NCBI RefSeq assembly: GCF_002795305.1
Contig: NZ_PGGC01000072.1
Span: 1 to 43,567 of the forward strand
Source of the DNA: Aeromonas cavernicola
GTDB taxonomy: Bacteria > Pseudomonadota > Gammaproteobacteria > Enterobacterales > Aeromonadaceae
DNA: 43,567 nucleotides
Direction of reading: 5' to 3'
This document shows, piece by piece, positions 17,820 through 26,766 of this stretch. A program made the translations under genes and the position numbers. Under the pieces are notes generated by a model, which saw only the letters and a program-made list of their open reading frames with translations, did no database searches and had not been told where the DNA came from. Each line of letters opens with the position of its first letter. The stretch's first letter is position 1.

Positions 17820-19184
17820 ATGTATAGTCAGTTGATCACTGCACAGCGGATTACCCCTTGGCCAGATGACAATCTGTTAGAAGCAACAGAACAGGACCGG
17901 GCTCGGATTGTCCAAGCGGCTCCGGTGCGCCGCTTGCAGCAGAAAACCCAAGTGTTTCCGCTTGATGTCAAAGCCTCGGTGCGTAGCCGACTGACCCATT
18001 CGCTGGAAGTGCAAGAGACTGGTCGTCAAATTAGTCGTCGCATTTTAGCCGCGCTACCCGCCGGTTGCGCCTGTGAAGGGGCGTTCATCAATCTGGTTGA
18101 GATGGCTTGTCTGCTTCATGATGTGGGCAATCCACCATTTGGCCACTTTGGTGAGCAGGTGATGAGCCAGTGGCTCAGTGAGATGATCGATCCGCTTTAT
18201 CAGCAAGCCTTGGGAAGCACGCCGTCAAGCCAATGGGCGCAGTTACGGCAAGATCTGTTGTTATTTGATGGCAATGCCCAGAGCCTGCGACTCGTGCATA
18301 GCTTGCACGGGCTCAATCTTACCTTGGGGCAGTTGGCGGCGCTGTGTAAATACCCGCAGCAGCTCCAAGTGGGCGGGCGTTATGGCCAGCATCATGGTTG
18401 GGGGAGTAAACGGGGTATCTTTTTTAGTGAGCAACCGCTTTACCGCGCCCTTGGCCAACGGCTGGGTTTGGCGCCCGGTTGCCGTCATCCATTGGTCTAT
18501 ATCATGGAGGCAGCGGATGACATCTCATATTGTATTGCCGATCTCGAAGATGCCGTCGATAGACGTATCCTGACCCTCAGCGAGCTAATTACCGCGCTGC
18601 GTGGCGCGGATGAGAGTGACTATATGGGGGCGCTGCTGGATCAAGGATTAGGATCTGACCGTGGATTTTTCCCCCATTTTCGCCAGCAGTTAACCCGAGA
18701 TCTCGTCACTCTCGCGGCTGACACTTATGTTCGTGAGCATCAGGCTATATTGCTGGGCTCATATCCGCACGCGCTACTGCATAACCAAGCGCCCGCAGCG
18801 CGGGTATTGGAGATCCTCAAACAGGTGGCGCGTCAGCTGGTCTTTATGCGGCCTGAAGTCGAAGCCCTGGAGCTAGAGGGGTATGCCGCATTACGTGGGG
18901 TGCTATCTACCTACTCCTGTTTACTGGCAATACCAGCCCCGACCTTTGCTCGCCTGCTGGCAGGAGAAGGGAACCATGAGCTGTTTTTTGCTCGGCGGCT
19001 TTATCATCGACTATCGACCCGCCATCTCAACGCTTATCAGCTGGCGGTGGCGCACCCAGATCCCCGTTTTGCCTGCCAGCAAGAGCAGGAGTGGTATTAC
19101 CGAGTGCGGCTGTTGCTCGATTACGTGAGCGGGATGACGGATACCTATGTGTTAGAGGAGTTCCGTTTACTCTCAGGGATTTGA
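17820..19184 (+). CDS. dgt: Deoxyguanosinetriphosphate triphosphohydrolase (dGTPase)
   Basis: A 454-residue HD-domain phosphohydrolase expected to cleave dGTP to deoxyguanosine and triphosphate. Metal-binding His and HD motifs are visible: RSRLTHSLEVQE (about 60-70), LLHDVGNPPFGHFGE (about 97-111), and the later Asp in MEAADDISYCIADLEDAVD. It is shorter than E. coli Dgt (505) and close to the Vibrio/Aeromonas type. The start has a good AAGGAG upstream. Besides nucleotide-pool control, dGTPases of this superfamily can limit phage by depleting dNTPs; nothing here shows that role. It may be cotranscribed with arcB. Confidence 0.9.
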   Translation: MYSQLITAQRITPWPDDNLLEATEQDRARIVQAAPVRRLQQKTQVFPLDVKASVRSRLTHSLEVQETGRQISRRILAALPAGCACEGAFINLVEMACLLHDVGNPPFGHFGEQVMSQWLSEMIDPLYQQALGSTPSSQWAQLRQDLLLFDGNAQSLRLVHSLHGLNLTLGQLAALCKYPQQLQVGGRYGQHHGWGSKRGIFFSEQPLYRALGQRLGLAPGCRHPLVYIMEAADDISYCIADLEDAVDRRILTLSELITALRGADESDYMGALLDQGLGSDRGFFPHFRQQLTRDLVTLAADTYVREHQAILLGSYPHALLHNQAPAARVLEILKQVARQLVFMRPEVEALELEGYAALRGVLSTYSCLLAIPAPTFARLLAGEGNHELFFARRLYHRLSTRHLNAYQLAVAHPDPRFACQQEQEWYYRVRLLLDYVSGMTDTYVLEEFRLLSGI

Positions 19185-19734
19185 GGTAGCGGGGCTAAAC
19201 CAGGTTCAGGCGACTCAGTTCGCAAACGTTTTTTGTGGATTCGTAGGAGGCTTGTTTTAAATTCGGATATTTTCTAGACTGCGGCATCCTATTCACTTTT
19301 CCTGTGGGAAGAGGACGAAAATGCAACATGTGGTGCTCAATGTTGCATTGGGTTGCGTTGGTCATCACGGTGCGTGAGGCAATGCTCCTTGCTCGTGTGG
19401 CGTTTGTGCATCACCCGCTGTGTAGCGCGTGTGATGGCGCAGCCCGCCGGAGAGCGGCATGTGTAGCAGGGGAGTGGTAGGTCAAATGGCATAAGGGTGA
19501 CGACGGAGTATCGCGTCACTTGTTCAACTGCGAACGGCCCGAGTTGACAATCCTCGCACACTCGGCGCCTCTATACCGCGTTTGCTTCACCACCCTTGCA
19601 GCGCATTCGTGCAGCGTATTCGCCTTTGTGGCCCTATCTCTGCGGGTAAATCTTATCTTTTGATCTGGCTACGCCAACATCTGTCAGTGCAAGCGTGGTC
19701 GTCATCAATGCTTAGTTATCAGGATAAAAAGTTC
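19185..19734 (+). promoter_or_regulatory. 550-base upstream region of the hybrid kinase
   Basis: No conserved gene was found here. It holds a 10-bp perfect dyad (19320-19329 with 19340-19349), a possible 18-codon ORF at 19321, and an isolated TTGACA at 19544-19549. The TTGACA has no -10 at normal spacing. Several reading frames are open by chance on both strands, including the one that extends the kinase upstream to 19582, but their residues look non-coding. This long leader probably carries the control of the kinase/phosphodiesterase pair. Confidence 0.4.
19321..19377 (+). CDS. Possible 18-residue leader ORF with start codon inside a dyad
   Basis: ATG at 19321 is preceded by GGAAGAGG with six bases between GAGG and the ATG, one of the better ribosome sites in the window. 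The peptide would be MQHVVLNVALGCVGHHGA. The ATG lies in the left arm of a perfect 10-bp inverted repeat (AATGCAACAT/ATGTTGCATT), so an RNA stem could hide the start. No similarity is recognised. It could equally be chance. Confidence 0.25.
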   Translation: MQHVVLNVALGCVGHHGA

Positions 19735-22700
19735 ATGTTACTCGGTCGTTGTATGCTGTTTGCTTTACTCCTTTTGCTCTTACCTAATGGCTACGCCATG
19801 GTTGGCTTACAGATGCGAGGAGATAGCGGTGTCAGTGCAGTAGAACACGGCGATCTCCCTGAATTAATCGTCGGCGTTCCCCGCGAAGGTTATCCCCCTT
19901 TTATCTACGAAGTGACCAATCAGCACTATATTGGCCCCTTAAAAGTGCTGGCCTCCAAGATTGCGGCTGAAATGGATGTATCATTGCGATATGTTTCCTA
20001 TGAGTCTTATGTTGAGGCGAGGCAAGCACTACAACAGGGGGAGGTCGATGTGCTGGTTGGGGTCGACCAAGACACGCTCGATACAGCGACCATGAGCCAG
20101 ATTGGCCATCTTGGCGCTTACCCTCGTGCAGCACTGATGCGAAGCCCCAATCCCGACCTGACGTTGGCTCAAGCAAAGCAGATGCGCTGGGTATGTATCC
20201 GAGGATTTGGTAGTTGTGGTGAACTAGCAAGGTTAGGCATCACCAACAGGGTGGAAGTCAATAGCCGTGATGAGGCCACTTACAGTGTGAAACTAGGTGT
20301 TGCGGATGCTTACCTCGCGCTGAGACCTGCGGTAGAGCTAGAGCTGCAGCGGTTACCCCCCTCGATGGGGATCGTGACCCCTCAGTGGGTACACAGCAGT
20401 TCGTTGACGATTGCAACCAGTGAGCAGCGACCGAAACTAACAGAACGGCTTTGGCAGGCGTATCAACGAATCTCGGTGGCCGATGTAAGGCTGAAAATCA
20501 TAGAAGGCGATGATTCATTTGATAATAAGCTGCTACTTGAGTCGGAAGAAATTGCATGGTTGAAAAAAAAGAAAGTCATTAAATTTGCCGTCTCGCCATC
20601 CTTCACGGGCATTAGTGAGATGGATGATCGCGGTGACTTGCATGGCTATGTCGCAGATTTAATGACCATTATTACTGCGCGTTCAGGTATTAAGTTTGAG
20701 TTAGTACCGACGAAAACGTGGGTTGAGTCAGTCAATTTCATTCAACAAAACAAAGTGGATTTCATTCCATTTATGGCGCCGTTAGCAGAACGAAGAGAAC
20801 GTTTTTTATTTACCTCTTCTTATATGAAATTTCATAGCTATGTGGTGACCAGACGTGGTGGTAATAATTTGAAGTCCTTAAAGGATTTAACCGAACGTGC
20901 AGTGGGTGTTATCAAGAAAACCTATGAAATACCATTAATGAAAAAATATAACGCGCGAGTGGTAGAGCGAGAAAGTGATGCAGAGTTATTCGCTTTATTG
21001 GATGCTGGTTCAGTTGATTACATCTTATTCACCATTCCCAATTTAAGCCAAGAGGCGATTAGAGGGTTTAACGAAAAATATCAAATCGCGTATAACAGCC
21101 CAGAGCTGGCCTCGCCGATGAGTATGGCTGTCAATCCCTTGGTGCCTGAATTAAAAAGTATCATGGATAAACTGCTGCTCACCGTAACAGATGAAGAGTG
21201 GGACTTGTTAGAACGGCGTTGGCTCAACACCTCGGTCAGTATAGAAACCGATAACTCCCGTTTTTATCGCTGGTTGGCCATGGCCATGGCGATATTTTCG
21301 GTATTGGCGTTACTGGTCTTTCTCTGGGCAAGAAGCCTAAGTCGTCAAATTGAGCAACGTAAGAAAGCGGAACGCCAACTTAATGAACAGCTGTTGTTTG
21401 TGCAAACCTTATTAAATTATTTACCGACCATGGTGGTGTTAAGAGACCATCAGCAGCGTATTACCTTATGTAATCATGCGTATCGAGATACTTATTTAAA
21501 TTCGATTACAGGTGATGCCGCAGATGATTTAGACCATATGTCAGAAACACTGCGGAGCCAAATTATCAATGAGGAGCGCTACGTATGGAATACAGGGTTG
21601 GAAGTGGAGGGGACAAATAGCAGCTTACGCCGAGATGGAACACCCTTTCATGTTATTTATGCCAAATTACCCTATCGCTCACCTGATGGCAGTATGCTCG
21701 GCGTGTTAACCGTATTAACGGATGTGAGCAGAATAAAAGAGGCTGAGGAGCGCGCTCGCCAAGCAGAAACTCGACTGACTCATATCACTGATAGTATGCC
21801 GGGTATTGTATATCAATATTTATGGCAAGGACCTGGCCAGGGGCGTTTTTTATATACCTCACAAGGCGTTAAAGAAATATTAGGGGTTGATAAACAGGAA
21901 TTAACGACCTCTGAATCAGCAGGCGACATATTCGGTTTTACCGAAGATGCGTTGCAAGATGTTGTCAGTAAGGTTGCCCATCATGATGAGACGCTGGCAC
22001 CTCTTGACTTAGAGGTCAAAGTTGAACGGCCAGAGGGAGATCGCTACCTACAGGTGCGTGGCAGTTTTGTCCACCATGGCCAGCAAGAGCTGATTTTAAA
22101 TGGCGTGATCCAAGATATTACCGTGCTCAAGCAGCAGGAGTATGAGTTACGTCAGGCCCAGGCCTTGGCGGAGCAGGCAATGCAGGCTCGTAGCCGCTTT
22201 TTAGCGACCATGAGCCATGAACTGAGAACGCCTATTTCGGGTATGCACGGCATGTTGGAATTGCTGCAAGGCAGCGAGCTAAATGATGACCAGCGTTACA
22301 TTCTGCGTAACGTGGTGACCTCGACCAACAGTTTGCTCTATCTGGTCAATGACATCCTTGATTTTTCTAAGATGGAAGCGGGGCAGTTACAACTTCATTA
22401 TCAAAACAGTCGCTTGCAGTCGGTGATCTGCGATGTGATCAGGGGACATGCAACCCTGGCTTACAGTAAAGGCCTCAACGTCGTTCTCGAGTGGGCTCGT
22501 GGTGTGCCTGATCAAGCCGATATAGATGTGGTACGTGTTGGGCAGGTCATCTCTAACTTGCTCAATAATGCGGTGAAATTCACGGTTCAGGGCTGCATCA
22601 CCATTCGCGTCAGTTATCACCATGAACAGCTGGCAATTAGGGTCTCAGATACAGGCATTGGGATTGCGCAAGAGAAGCAAGCGCTGCTATTTACCCCCTT

Positions 22701-23991
22701 CCAGCAGGTGGAATCAGATATTAATCGTCGTTTTGGCGGCACGGGTCTTGGCCTAGCCATCTGTGCTCAGTTAGCCCACAAGATGGGGGGCACGCTGACA
22801 TTAAAAAGTAAGGCTGGCGAAGGATCGCGTTTTCGTTTCACTGTCCCCCTACAACACCCACAATGGGATTCACCGGCGTTAGCGGACAGTGAGTGGTGGT
22901 ATTTCAGTGATAACCCCGCCCTCAGTGCTGCAATGCAACGATTGGGCGCCAAAATGAAACCCCTCGATGCCTCCCAGTTGAATGACGGTTTGCAGGGTTT
23001 GTTATTGGCCGATGAGCAATGGCTCGAACATGCTCTTGGTGAGAAGTGGCAAGGGTGGCTGCAGCAAAGCGCCCTGAAAGGCCTTGTTGTGTCGCATCAT
23101 GAAGCGCTGCGCGGCAAGGTAGGCTCGAGTAACTGGTGGCGTTTGGGATTGTCCCCCCTTTATCCCGACTTGTTATTAGAGAGCTGCCTTGAATTAACCT
23201 GTAAACGTTCAGTACAGGCGCACACAACGGTGGTTGAAAAGTTAGGGGGTAAGGTGCTGGTTGCGGATGATCACCCTATTAATCGTGCGTTACTCGCCAG
23301 GCAGCTTGCGATTTTAGGGGTCGAAGCCCAGGTGGTGGAAGACGGGGAAAAAGCATTGCGGGCTTGGCAGGGACAAGACTTTTCGCTGTTGCTGACGGAT
23401 TGCCACATGCCAGTGATGGATGGCTACACCTTAACCCAGGCACTGCGCGCCCAAGGTGAAACGGCACCGATTATCGGGGTCACCGCGGATACCTCTGAGG
23501 AGGCCGGTGCCCGGATGGTTGCGGCCGGTATGAGTGGTATGTTGTTTAAGCCTTATCCGTTAGAGACACTGCGCCAACTGCTTGCGCATTGGCTGTCTGG
23601 GAATGTGACCACCAGTAACGAGTCCGAGGTAAATAATGAAGAGGGCATTGCCGAGCAAGCAGAGCGCTGGTTGTCAATCTTTGGTGACGAACAGACCGCT
23701 CGTCTGATGGCCGCAGAATACCTTGATTCTAACCGACAAGATGGTGAAGAGATGGCGCAGTCGCTAGCAAGCCGTGATGCCCTTGCGTTAGTGGAAACCG
23801 CGCATCGGATCAAAGGGGCCGCGCGCATGGTGGGGTTGGATGAGTTGGCGACTCACGCTGCCAAACTGGAATCGGCCGCTCGGTTAAAGCAAATGGATAA
23901 GCTCGATGAATTGGCTTTTGCGGTACAGCAACTGATCAATGCAATCACCCACGAAATTGGACTATGGCTAGATGAAAAAAGCACAACATGA
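19735..23991 (+). CDS. BvgS/VieS-type hybrid sensor histidine kinase
   Basis: A 1418-residue inner-membrane kinase. Order: signal sequence (1-24), two SBP_bac_3 (Venus-flytrap) domains in the periplasm (about 43-260 and 276-500), TM (about 510-533), two PAS domains (about 553-675 and 680-800), and HisKA with His828 in TMSHELRTPISG. HATPase follows (NLLNNAVKFT, DTGIGIA, GGTGLGLAI), then a degenerate receiver (about 1056-1160), a true receiver with Asp1222 in LLTDCHMPVMDG, and HPt with His1357 in TAHRIKGAARMVG. All phosphorelay residues are intact. The start at 19735 has AGGA upstream and gives a proper signal peptide; the ATG at 19708 lacks a ribosome site. It overlaps the receiver-EAL gene by 20 bases, recalling Vibrio VieS-VieA. 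Ligand unknown. Confidence 0.88.
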   Translation: MLLGRCMLFALLLLLLPNGYAMVGLQMRGDSGVSAVEHGDLPELIVGVPREGYPPFIYEVTNQHYIGPLKVLASKIAAEMDVSLRYVSYESYVEARQALQQGEVDVLVGVDQDTLDTATMSQIGHLGAYPRAALMRSPNPDLTLAQAKQMRWVCIRGFGSCGELARLGITNRVEVNSRDEATYSVKLGVADAYLALRPAVELELQRLPPSMGIVTPQWVHSSSLTIATSEQRPKLTERLWQAYQRISVADVRLKIIEGDDSFDNKLLLESEEIAWLKKKKVIKFAVSPSFTGISEMDDRGDLHGYVADLMTIITARSGIKFELVPTKTWVESVNFIQQNKVDFIPFMAPLAERRERFLFTSSYMKFHSYVVTRRGGNNLKSLKDLTERAVGVIKKTYEIPLMKKYNARVVERESDAELFALLDAGSVDYILFTIPNLSQEAIRGFNEKYQIAYNSPELASPMSMAVNPLVPELKSIMDKLLLTVTDEEWDLLERRWLNTSVSIETDNSRFYRWLAMAMAIFSVLALLVFLWARSLSRQIEQRKKAERQLNEQLLFVQTLLNYLPTMVVLRDHQQRITLCNHAYRDTYLNSITGDAADDLDHMSETLRSQIINEERYVWNTGLEVEGTNSSLRRDGTPFHVIYAKLPYRSPDGSMLGVLTVLTDVSRIKEAEERARQAETRLTHITDSMPGIVYQYLWQGPGQGRFLYTSQGVKEILGVDKQELTTSESAGDIFGFTEDALQDVVSKVAHHDETLAPLDLEVKVERPEGDRYLQVRGSFVHHGQQELILNGVIQDITVLKQQEYELRQAQALAEQAMQARSRFLATMSHELRTPISGMHGMLELLQGSELNDDQRYILRNVVTSTNSLLYLVNDILDFSKMEAGQLQLHYQNSRLQSVICDVIRGHATLAYSKGLNVVLEWARGVPDQADIDVVRVGQVISNLLNNAVKFTVQGCITIRVSYHHEQLAIRVSDTGIGIAQEKQALLFTPFQQVESDINRRFGGTGLGLAICAQLAHKMGGTLTLKSKAGEGSRFRFTVPLQHPQWDSPALADSEWWYFSDNPALSAAMQRLGAKMKPLDASQLNDGLQGLLLADEQWLEHALGEKWQGWLQQSALKGLVVSHHEALRGKVGSSNWWRLGLSPLYPDLLLESCLELTCKRSVQAHTTVVEKLGGKVLVADDHPINRALLARQLAILGVEAQVVEDGEKALRAWQGQDFSLLLTDCHMPVMDGYTLTQALRAQGETAPIIGVTADTSEEAGARMVAAGMSGMLFKPYPLETLRQLLAHWLSGNVTTSNESEVNNEEGIAEQAERWLSIFGDEQTARLMAAEYLDSNRQDGEEMAQSLASRDALALVETAHRIKGAARMVGLDELATHAAKLESAARLKQMDKLDELAFAVQQLINAITHEIGLWLDEKSTT

Positions 23992-25204
23992 GTTAGTTAT
24001 CATGGTGGTTGAAGACCATGCGTTCCAGCGTAAGGCGCTACTGCATCTGATCCGGGGCTTGGGTTATCAAAACCTGTTAGAAGCCCAAGATGGTCTGGAG
24101 GCGTTGACGCTATGCCAGTGTCACCCCGTTGATATTCTTTTTTGTGATTTGCGCATGCCCGGCATGGATGGGATGGCGCTATTACGCCGCCTCTCGATGG
24201 GGGGATTCCACGGTGGGATCATTCTTTCCAGTGCCTTGGAAAATGATGTAGTGGAGGCCGTCTTGCGAATGAGTACGGCCTATGGCCTACAAGTGTTAGG
24301 ACGTATCGAAAAACCCTCAACTCAGCAGCAGCTGAAACAACTGATTGAGTCATGGTCTCCACAACAAGAGCTGGCTAAGAAAGAAGAGGGGCATCGGCTT
24401 AGTCTCGATGAACTTCGCCGCGCCCTTGAGCAGGACCAGCTGCTGCCTTGGTATCAGCCTAAGGTCAGCTTCTCTTCGGGGAAATGGGTGGGGATGGAGG
24501 CGCTGGCACGTTGGCAGCATCCTCAATATGGTTTGATCCCGCCGGGGCGGTTTATCCCTTTGGCTGAACATAATGGTCTGATCGATCAGTTAACCGAAGT
24601 GATCATCAGTAAATCACTACGAGATGGCCATCTATGGGAGGAGACAGGGCTGTCATTAAATCTGTCGATGAATCTCTCGACCACCTCCTTGATCGAGGGG
24701 GATTTGTGTAACTCTCTGCTCGACCAGTGCCAGCGCTGGGGAATTAATCCAGAGCTTATCACGCTGGAAGTGACCGAAAGCTCGTTTGTGCAGGATGTTG
24801 GTAAGTCCTTGGAGGTGTTGACCCGCTTGCGGATGCATGGTTTTGGCTTGTCTATCGATGATTTTGGGACCGGTTACTCCTCGATGCAGCAGTTAGCACT
24901 ATTACCTTTCACCGAGTTAAAGCTAGACCGATCTTTTGTTGATCATTGCTATGCCGACCCTTCTCGCCAAGCCATCATAGAATCGAGCATTGAACTAGCG
25001 CGTAAATTGGGTTTGAAGTCAGTTGCCGAAGGAGTCGAGGATGAGATGACTTGGCGCTTTCTTACCGAATTGGGATGCGACGTATGCCAAGGTTTCTTCT
25101 CGGCCCGCCCGATGCCCCCCTGCGAGTTGAAACGTTGGCACGCCGCATGGAAAGAGAGCTTTCATAAGTTAGGGGGCACCGCTATCACCGTTCATGCCAA
25201 ATGA
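23972..25204 (+). CDS. Response regulator with EAL c-di-GMP phosphodiesterase domain
   Basis: A 410-residue two-domain protein. The receiver (about 8-130) has Asp59 in FCDLRMPGMDG. The EAL domain (about 145-390) retains the catalytic set: Glu176 in MEALARWQHP, Asn in NLSMNLS, Glu in EVTES, Asp296-Asp297 in IDDFGTGYSS, Lys in ELKLDRSF, Glu in VAEGVED and Gln in CQGFF. It should hydrolyse c-di-GMP to pGpG when phosphorylated. It lacks the C-terminal helix-turn-helix that VieA has. Its start overlaps the kinase gene by 20 bases, so the kinase is almost surely its phosphodonor. Expected output: less biofilm, more motility or virulence expression, by family analogy only. Confidence 0.92.
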   Translation: MKKAQHELVIMVVEDHAFQRKALLHLIRGLGYQNLLEAQDGLEALTLCQCHPVDILFCDLRMPGMDGMALLRRLSMGGFHGGIILSSALENDVVEAVLRMSTAYGLQVLGRIEKPSTQQQLKQLIESWSPQQELAKKEEGHRLSLDELRRALEQDQLLPWYQPKVSFSSGKWVGMEALARWQHPQYGLIPPGRFIPLAEHNGLIDQLTEVIISKSLRDGHLWEETGLSLNLSMNLSTTSLIEGDLCNSLLDQCQRWGINPELITLEVTESSFVQDVGKSLEVLTRLRMHGFGLSIDDFGTGYSSMQQLALLPFTELKLDRSFVDHCYADPSRQAIIESSIELARKLGLKSVAEGVEDEMTWRFLTELGCDVCQGFFSARPMPPCELKRWHAAWKESFHKLGGTAITVHAK

Positions 25205-25342
25205 TACGCATTGGGTGTGAGTCAGGGATGAGGGGGATAGCATGTGTGCACAGTTTGAACGCCGTCAGTTCATCGAACTGGATATGTAGAGCTGACATGG
25301 TTTTGGGGCGCGGGTATGGATAGCGGTGTGCTCTCGCCAGGT

Positions 25343-25843
25343 TCACTCCACCCGACGAAAACTGTGGTTGTCGAAGCTGCTAGTTGTCTCTTGGTTGAGC
25401 AGGTTCACCAGCAAAATGGCGCGTTTTTCGCCGTCCGGCTCCATATAAATGGCCTCAAAGCCTGCCAGTGGTCCCTCTTCAATCAAGACCTTGTCACCAC
25501 TGCTTGGTAATTTGGCATAGCTGGCGCGTGCTTCATCACTGTCATCTCGGCTCATCAGTTGATAAATCAGTTTATTGCTGATGGGGGTCCACTCTTTGCC
25601 GAAGTGAATGATCCGGCTGATGCCGCGTGTCGATTTCAGGGTCACTGGCGTGACCTCTTCCAGATCGACAAAGATGAAGAGATAGTTGGGAAACATCGGC
25701 TCTTTGACGGGCACCCGTTTACCCCGACGTAATTTCTCGATTTCGACCATGGGGTAATAGGATTCAATGCCTTGGGCATCGAGGTGGGCGCGGGCGCGCG
25801 GCTCTTCTTTTGGCTTACAGTAAGCCAGATACCATTTCTTCAT
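25343..25843 (-). CDS. rfaH: Transcription antitermination factor RfaH
   Basis: A 166-residue NusG paralogue that loads on RNA polymerase at ops sites and recruits ribosomes to long, poorly translated operons such as LPS, capsule and conjugation genes. The N-terminal domain has KKWYLAYCKPKEEPRARAHL, PMVEIEKL, and KEPMFPNYLFIFVD; the C-terminal fold-switching KOW domain starts near 110 (GDKVLIEEGPLAGFEAIY). The start is the ATG of MKKWYLAYC; a further 21 codons are open upstream but pass through the metNIQ terminator. It converges with the receiver-EAL gene. No ops element was seen in this window. Confidence 0.93.
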   Translation of the reverse strand: MKKWYLAYCKPKEEPRARAHLDAQGIESYYPMVEIEKLRRGKRVPVKEPMFPNYLFIFVDLEEVTPVTLKSTRGISRIIHFGKEWTPISNKLIYQLMSRDDSDEARASYAKLPSSGDKVLIEEGPLAGFEAIYMEPDGEKRAILLVNLLNQETTSSFDNHSFRRVE

Positions 25844-25895
25844 GTGATGCGTCGTTCGTGTTGCCGTGCTGCTCGGTATGATAGCGGCCTCAATC

Positions 25896-25924
25896 AAAAA
25901 GGCCACGCATTGCGTGGCCTTTTT
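25896..25924 (-). terminator. metNIQ terminator
   Basis: A symmetric hairpin: five As, GGCCACGCA (25901-25909), one base, TGCGTGGCC (25911-25919), five Ts. It works on either strand; on the minus strand it ends the metNIQ transcript 13 bases after metQ and before rfaH. Confidence 0.88.
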
Positions 25925-25937
25925 AGCGAATCTACCA

Positions 25938-26741
25938 TTACCAGCCTTTTACTAAGCCGCCTTTGAACAGCTCCATGCCTTTTTGGTAGACTTCGTCAGT
26001 CTGGTAAGCCTTGACAAACTGCTGGACGCGCTCGTCATCTTTATTCTCTTCCCGTGCGACGATCAGGTTAACGTAGGGGGACTCTTTGTCTTCCACAAAT
26101 AGACCGTTTTCAGTCGGGGTGAGCCCGATTTGCCCTGCAAACGTGTTGTTGATCACAGAGAGATCAACATCTTCTAGCGAGCGTGGCAGTTGTGCTGCTT
26201 CCAACTCAACAATTTTGAAGTTACGTGGGTTACTGGCGATATCCAGTACAGTCGCTTCCAGACCTACCCCCTCTTTCAGGGTGATTAAGCCCTGTTTGGC
26301 CAGCAGGATCAACGAGCGACCCAAGTTAGTGGGATCGTTGGGGACGGCAATCTGGGCACCATCTTTGAGTTCACTTAACGACTTGATTTTTTTCGAGTAA
26401 GCAGCAATCGGATAGACAAACGTATTGCCCACGGGCACTAGCTTAAAGCCACGGTCACGAATTTGTGCATCCAGATAGGGCTTGTGCTGGAACGCGTTCA
26501 CATCGACGCTACCATCATTCAACGCTACGTTAGGGGTGACATAGTCGGAGAAATTCACGATCTCGACGGTCAGGCCATATTTCTCTTTAGCCACTTTGGC
26601 TGCGGTTTCAACCAGCTGAATTTCGGGGCCTGCAATCGCGCCCACTTTCAGGGTTTTCCCCTCGCTCTCTTTCTCACCACAACCAGTCAGTACCAAGCCA
26701 GCTAGCAGAGCAGCAGCAACAGATTTGATGCCTAATTTCAT
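25938..26741 (-). CDS. metQ: Methionine ABC transporter substrate-binding lipoprotein
   Basis: A 267-residue lipoprotein (NlpA/MetQ family) that binds D- and L-methionine at the inner membrane. The signal peptide ends in LVLTGCG with lipidated Cys at about 21. Family stretches are LKVGAIAGPEIQLVETAA, NFSDYVTPNVALNDGSVDVNAFQH split across 62-85, and VPNDPTNLGRSL. The start has a strong AGGAGG. Last gene of metNIQ, 25 bases after metI, with a strong terminator behind it. Confidence 0.95.
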   Translation of the reverse strand: MKLGIKSVAAALLAGLVLTGCGEKESEGKTLKVGAIAGPEIQLVETAAKVAKEKYGLTVEIVNFSDYVTPNVALNDGSVDVNAFQHKPYLDAQIRDRGFKLVPVGNTFVYPIAAYSKKIKSLSELKDGAQIAVPNDPTNLGRSLILLAKQGLITLKEGVGLEATVLDIASNPRNFKIVELEAAQLPRSLEDVDLSVINNTFAGQIGLTPTENGLFVEDKESPYVNLIVAREENKDDERVQQFVKAYQTDEVYQKGMELFKGGLVKGW

Positions 26742-26766
26742 AAAACCTCCTGTTAGAAATTGACGA

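Noticed and set aside
17820-19184. dGTPase as part of an anti-phage system
   Set aside because: It sits next to arcB in a housekeeping context with no defence genes nearby; ordinary Dgt is the simpler reading.
19544-19576. TTGACA with CTATAC as a promoter for the kinase
   Set aside because: The spacing is about 21 bases and the -10 is poor.
19582-19734. Longer N-terminus for the hybrid kinase
   Set aside because: The first 51 codons lack a ribosome site and would push the signal peptide inside the protein.
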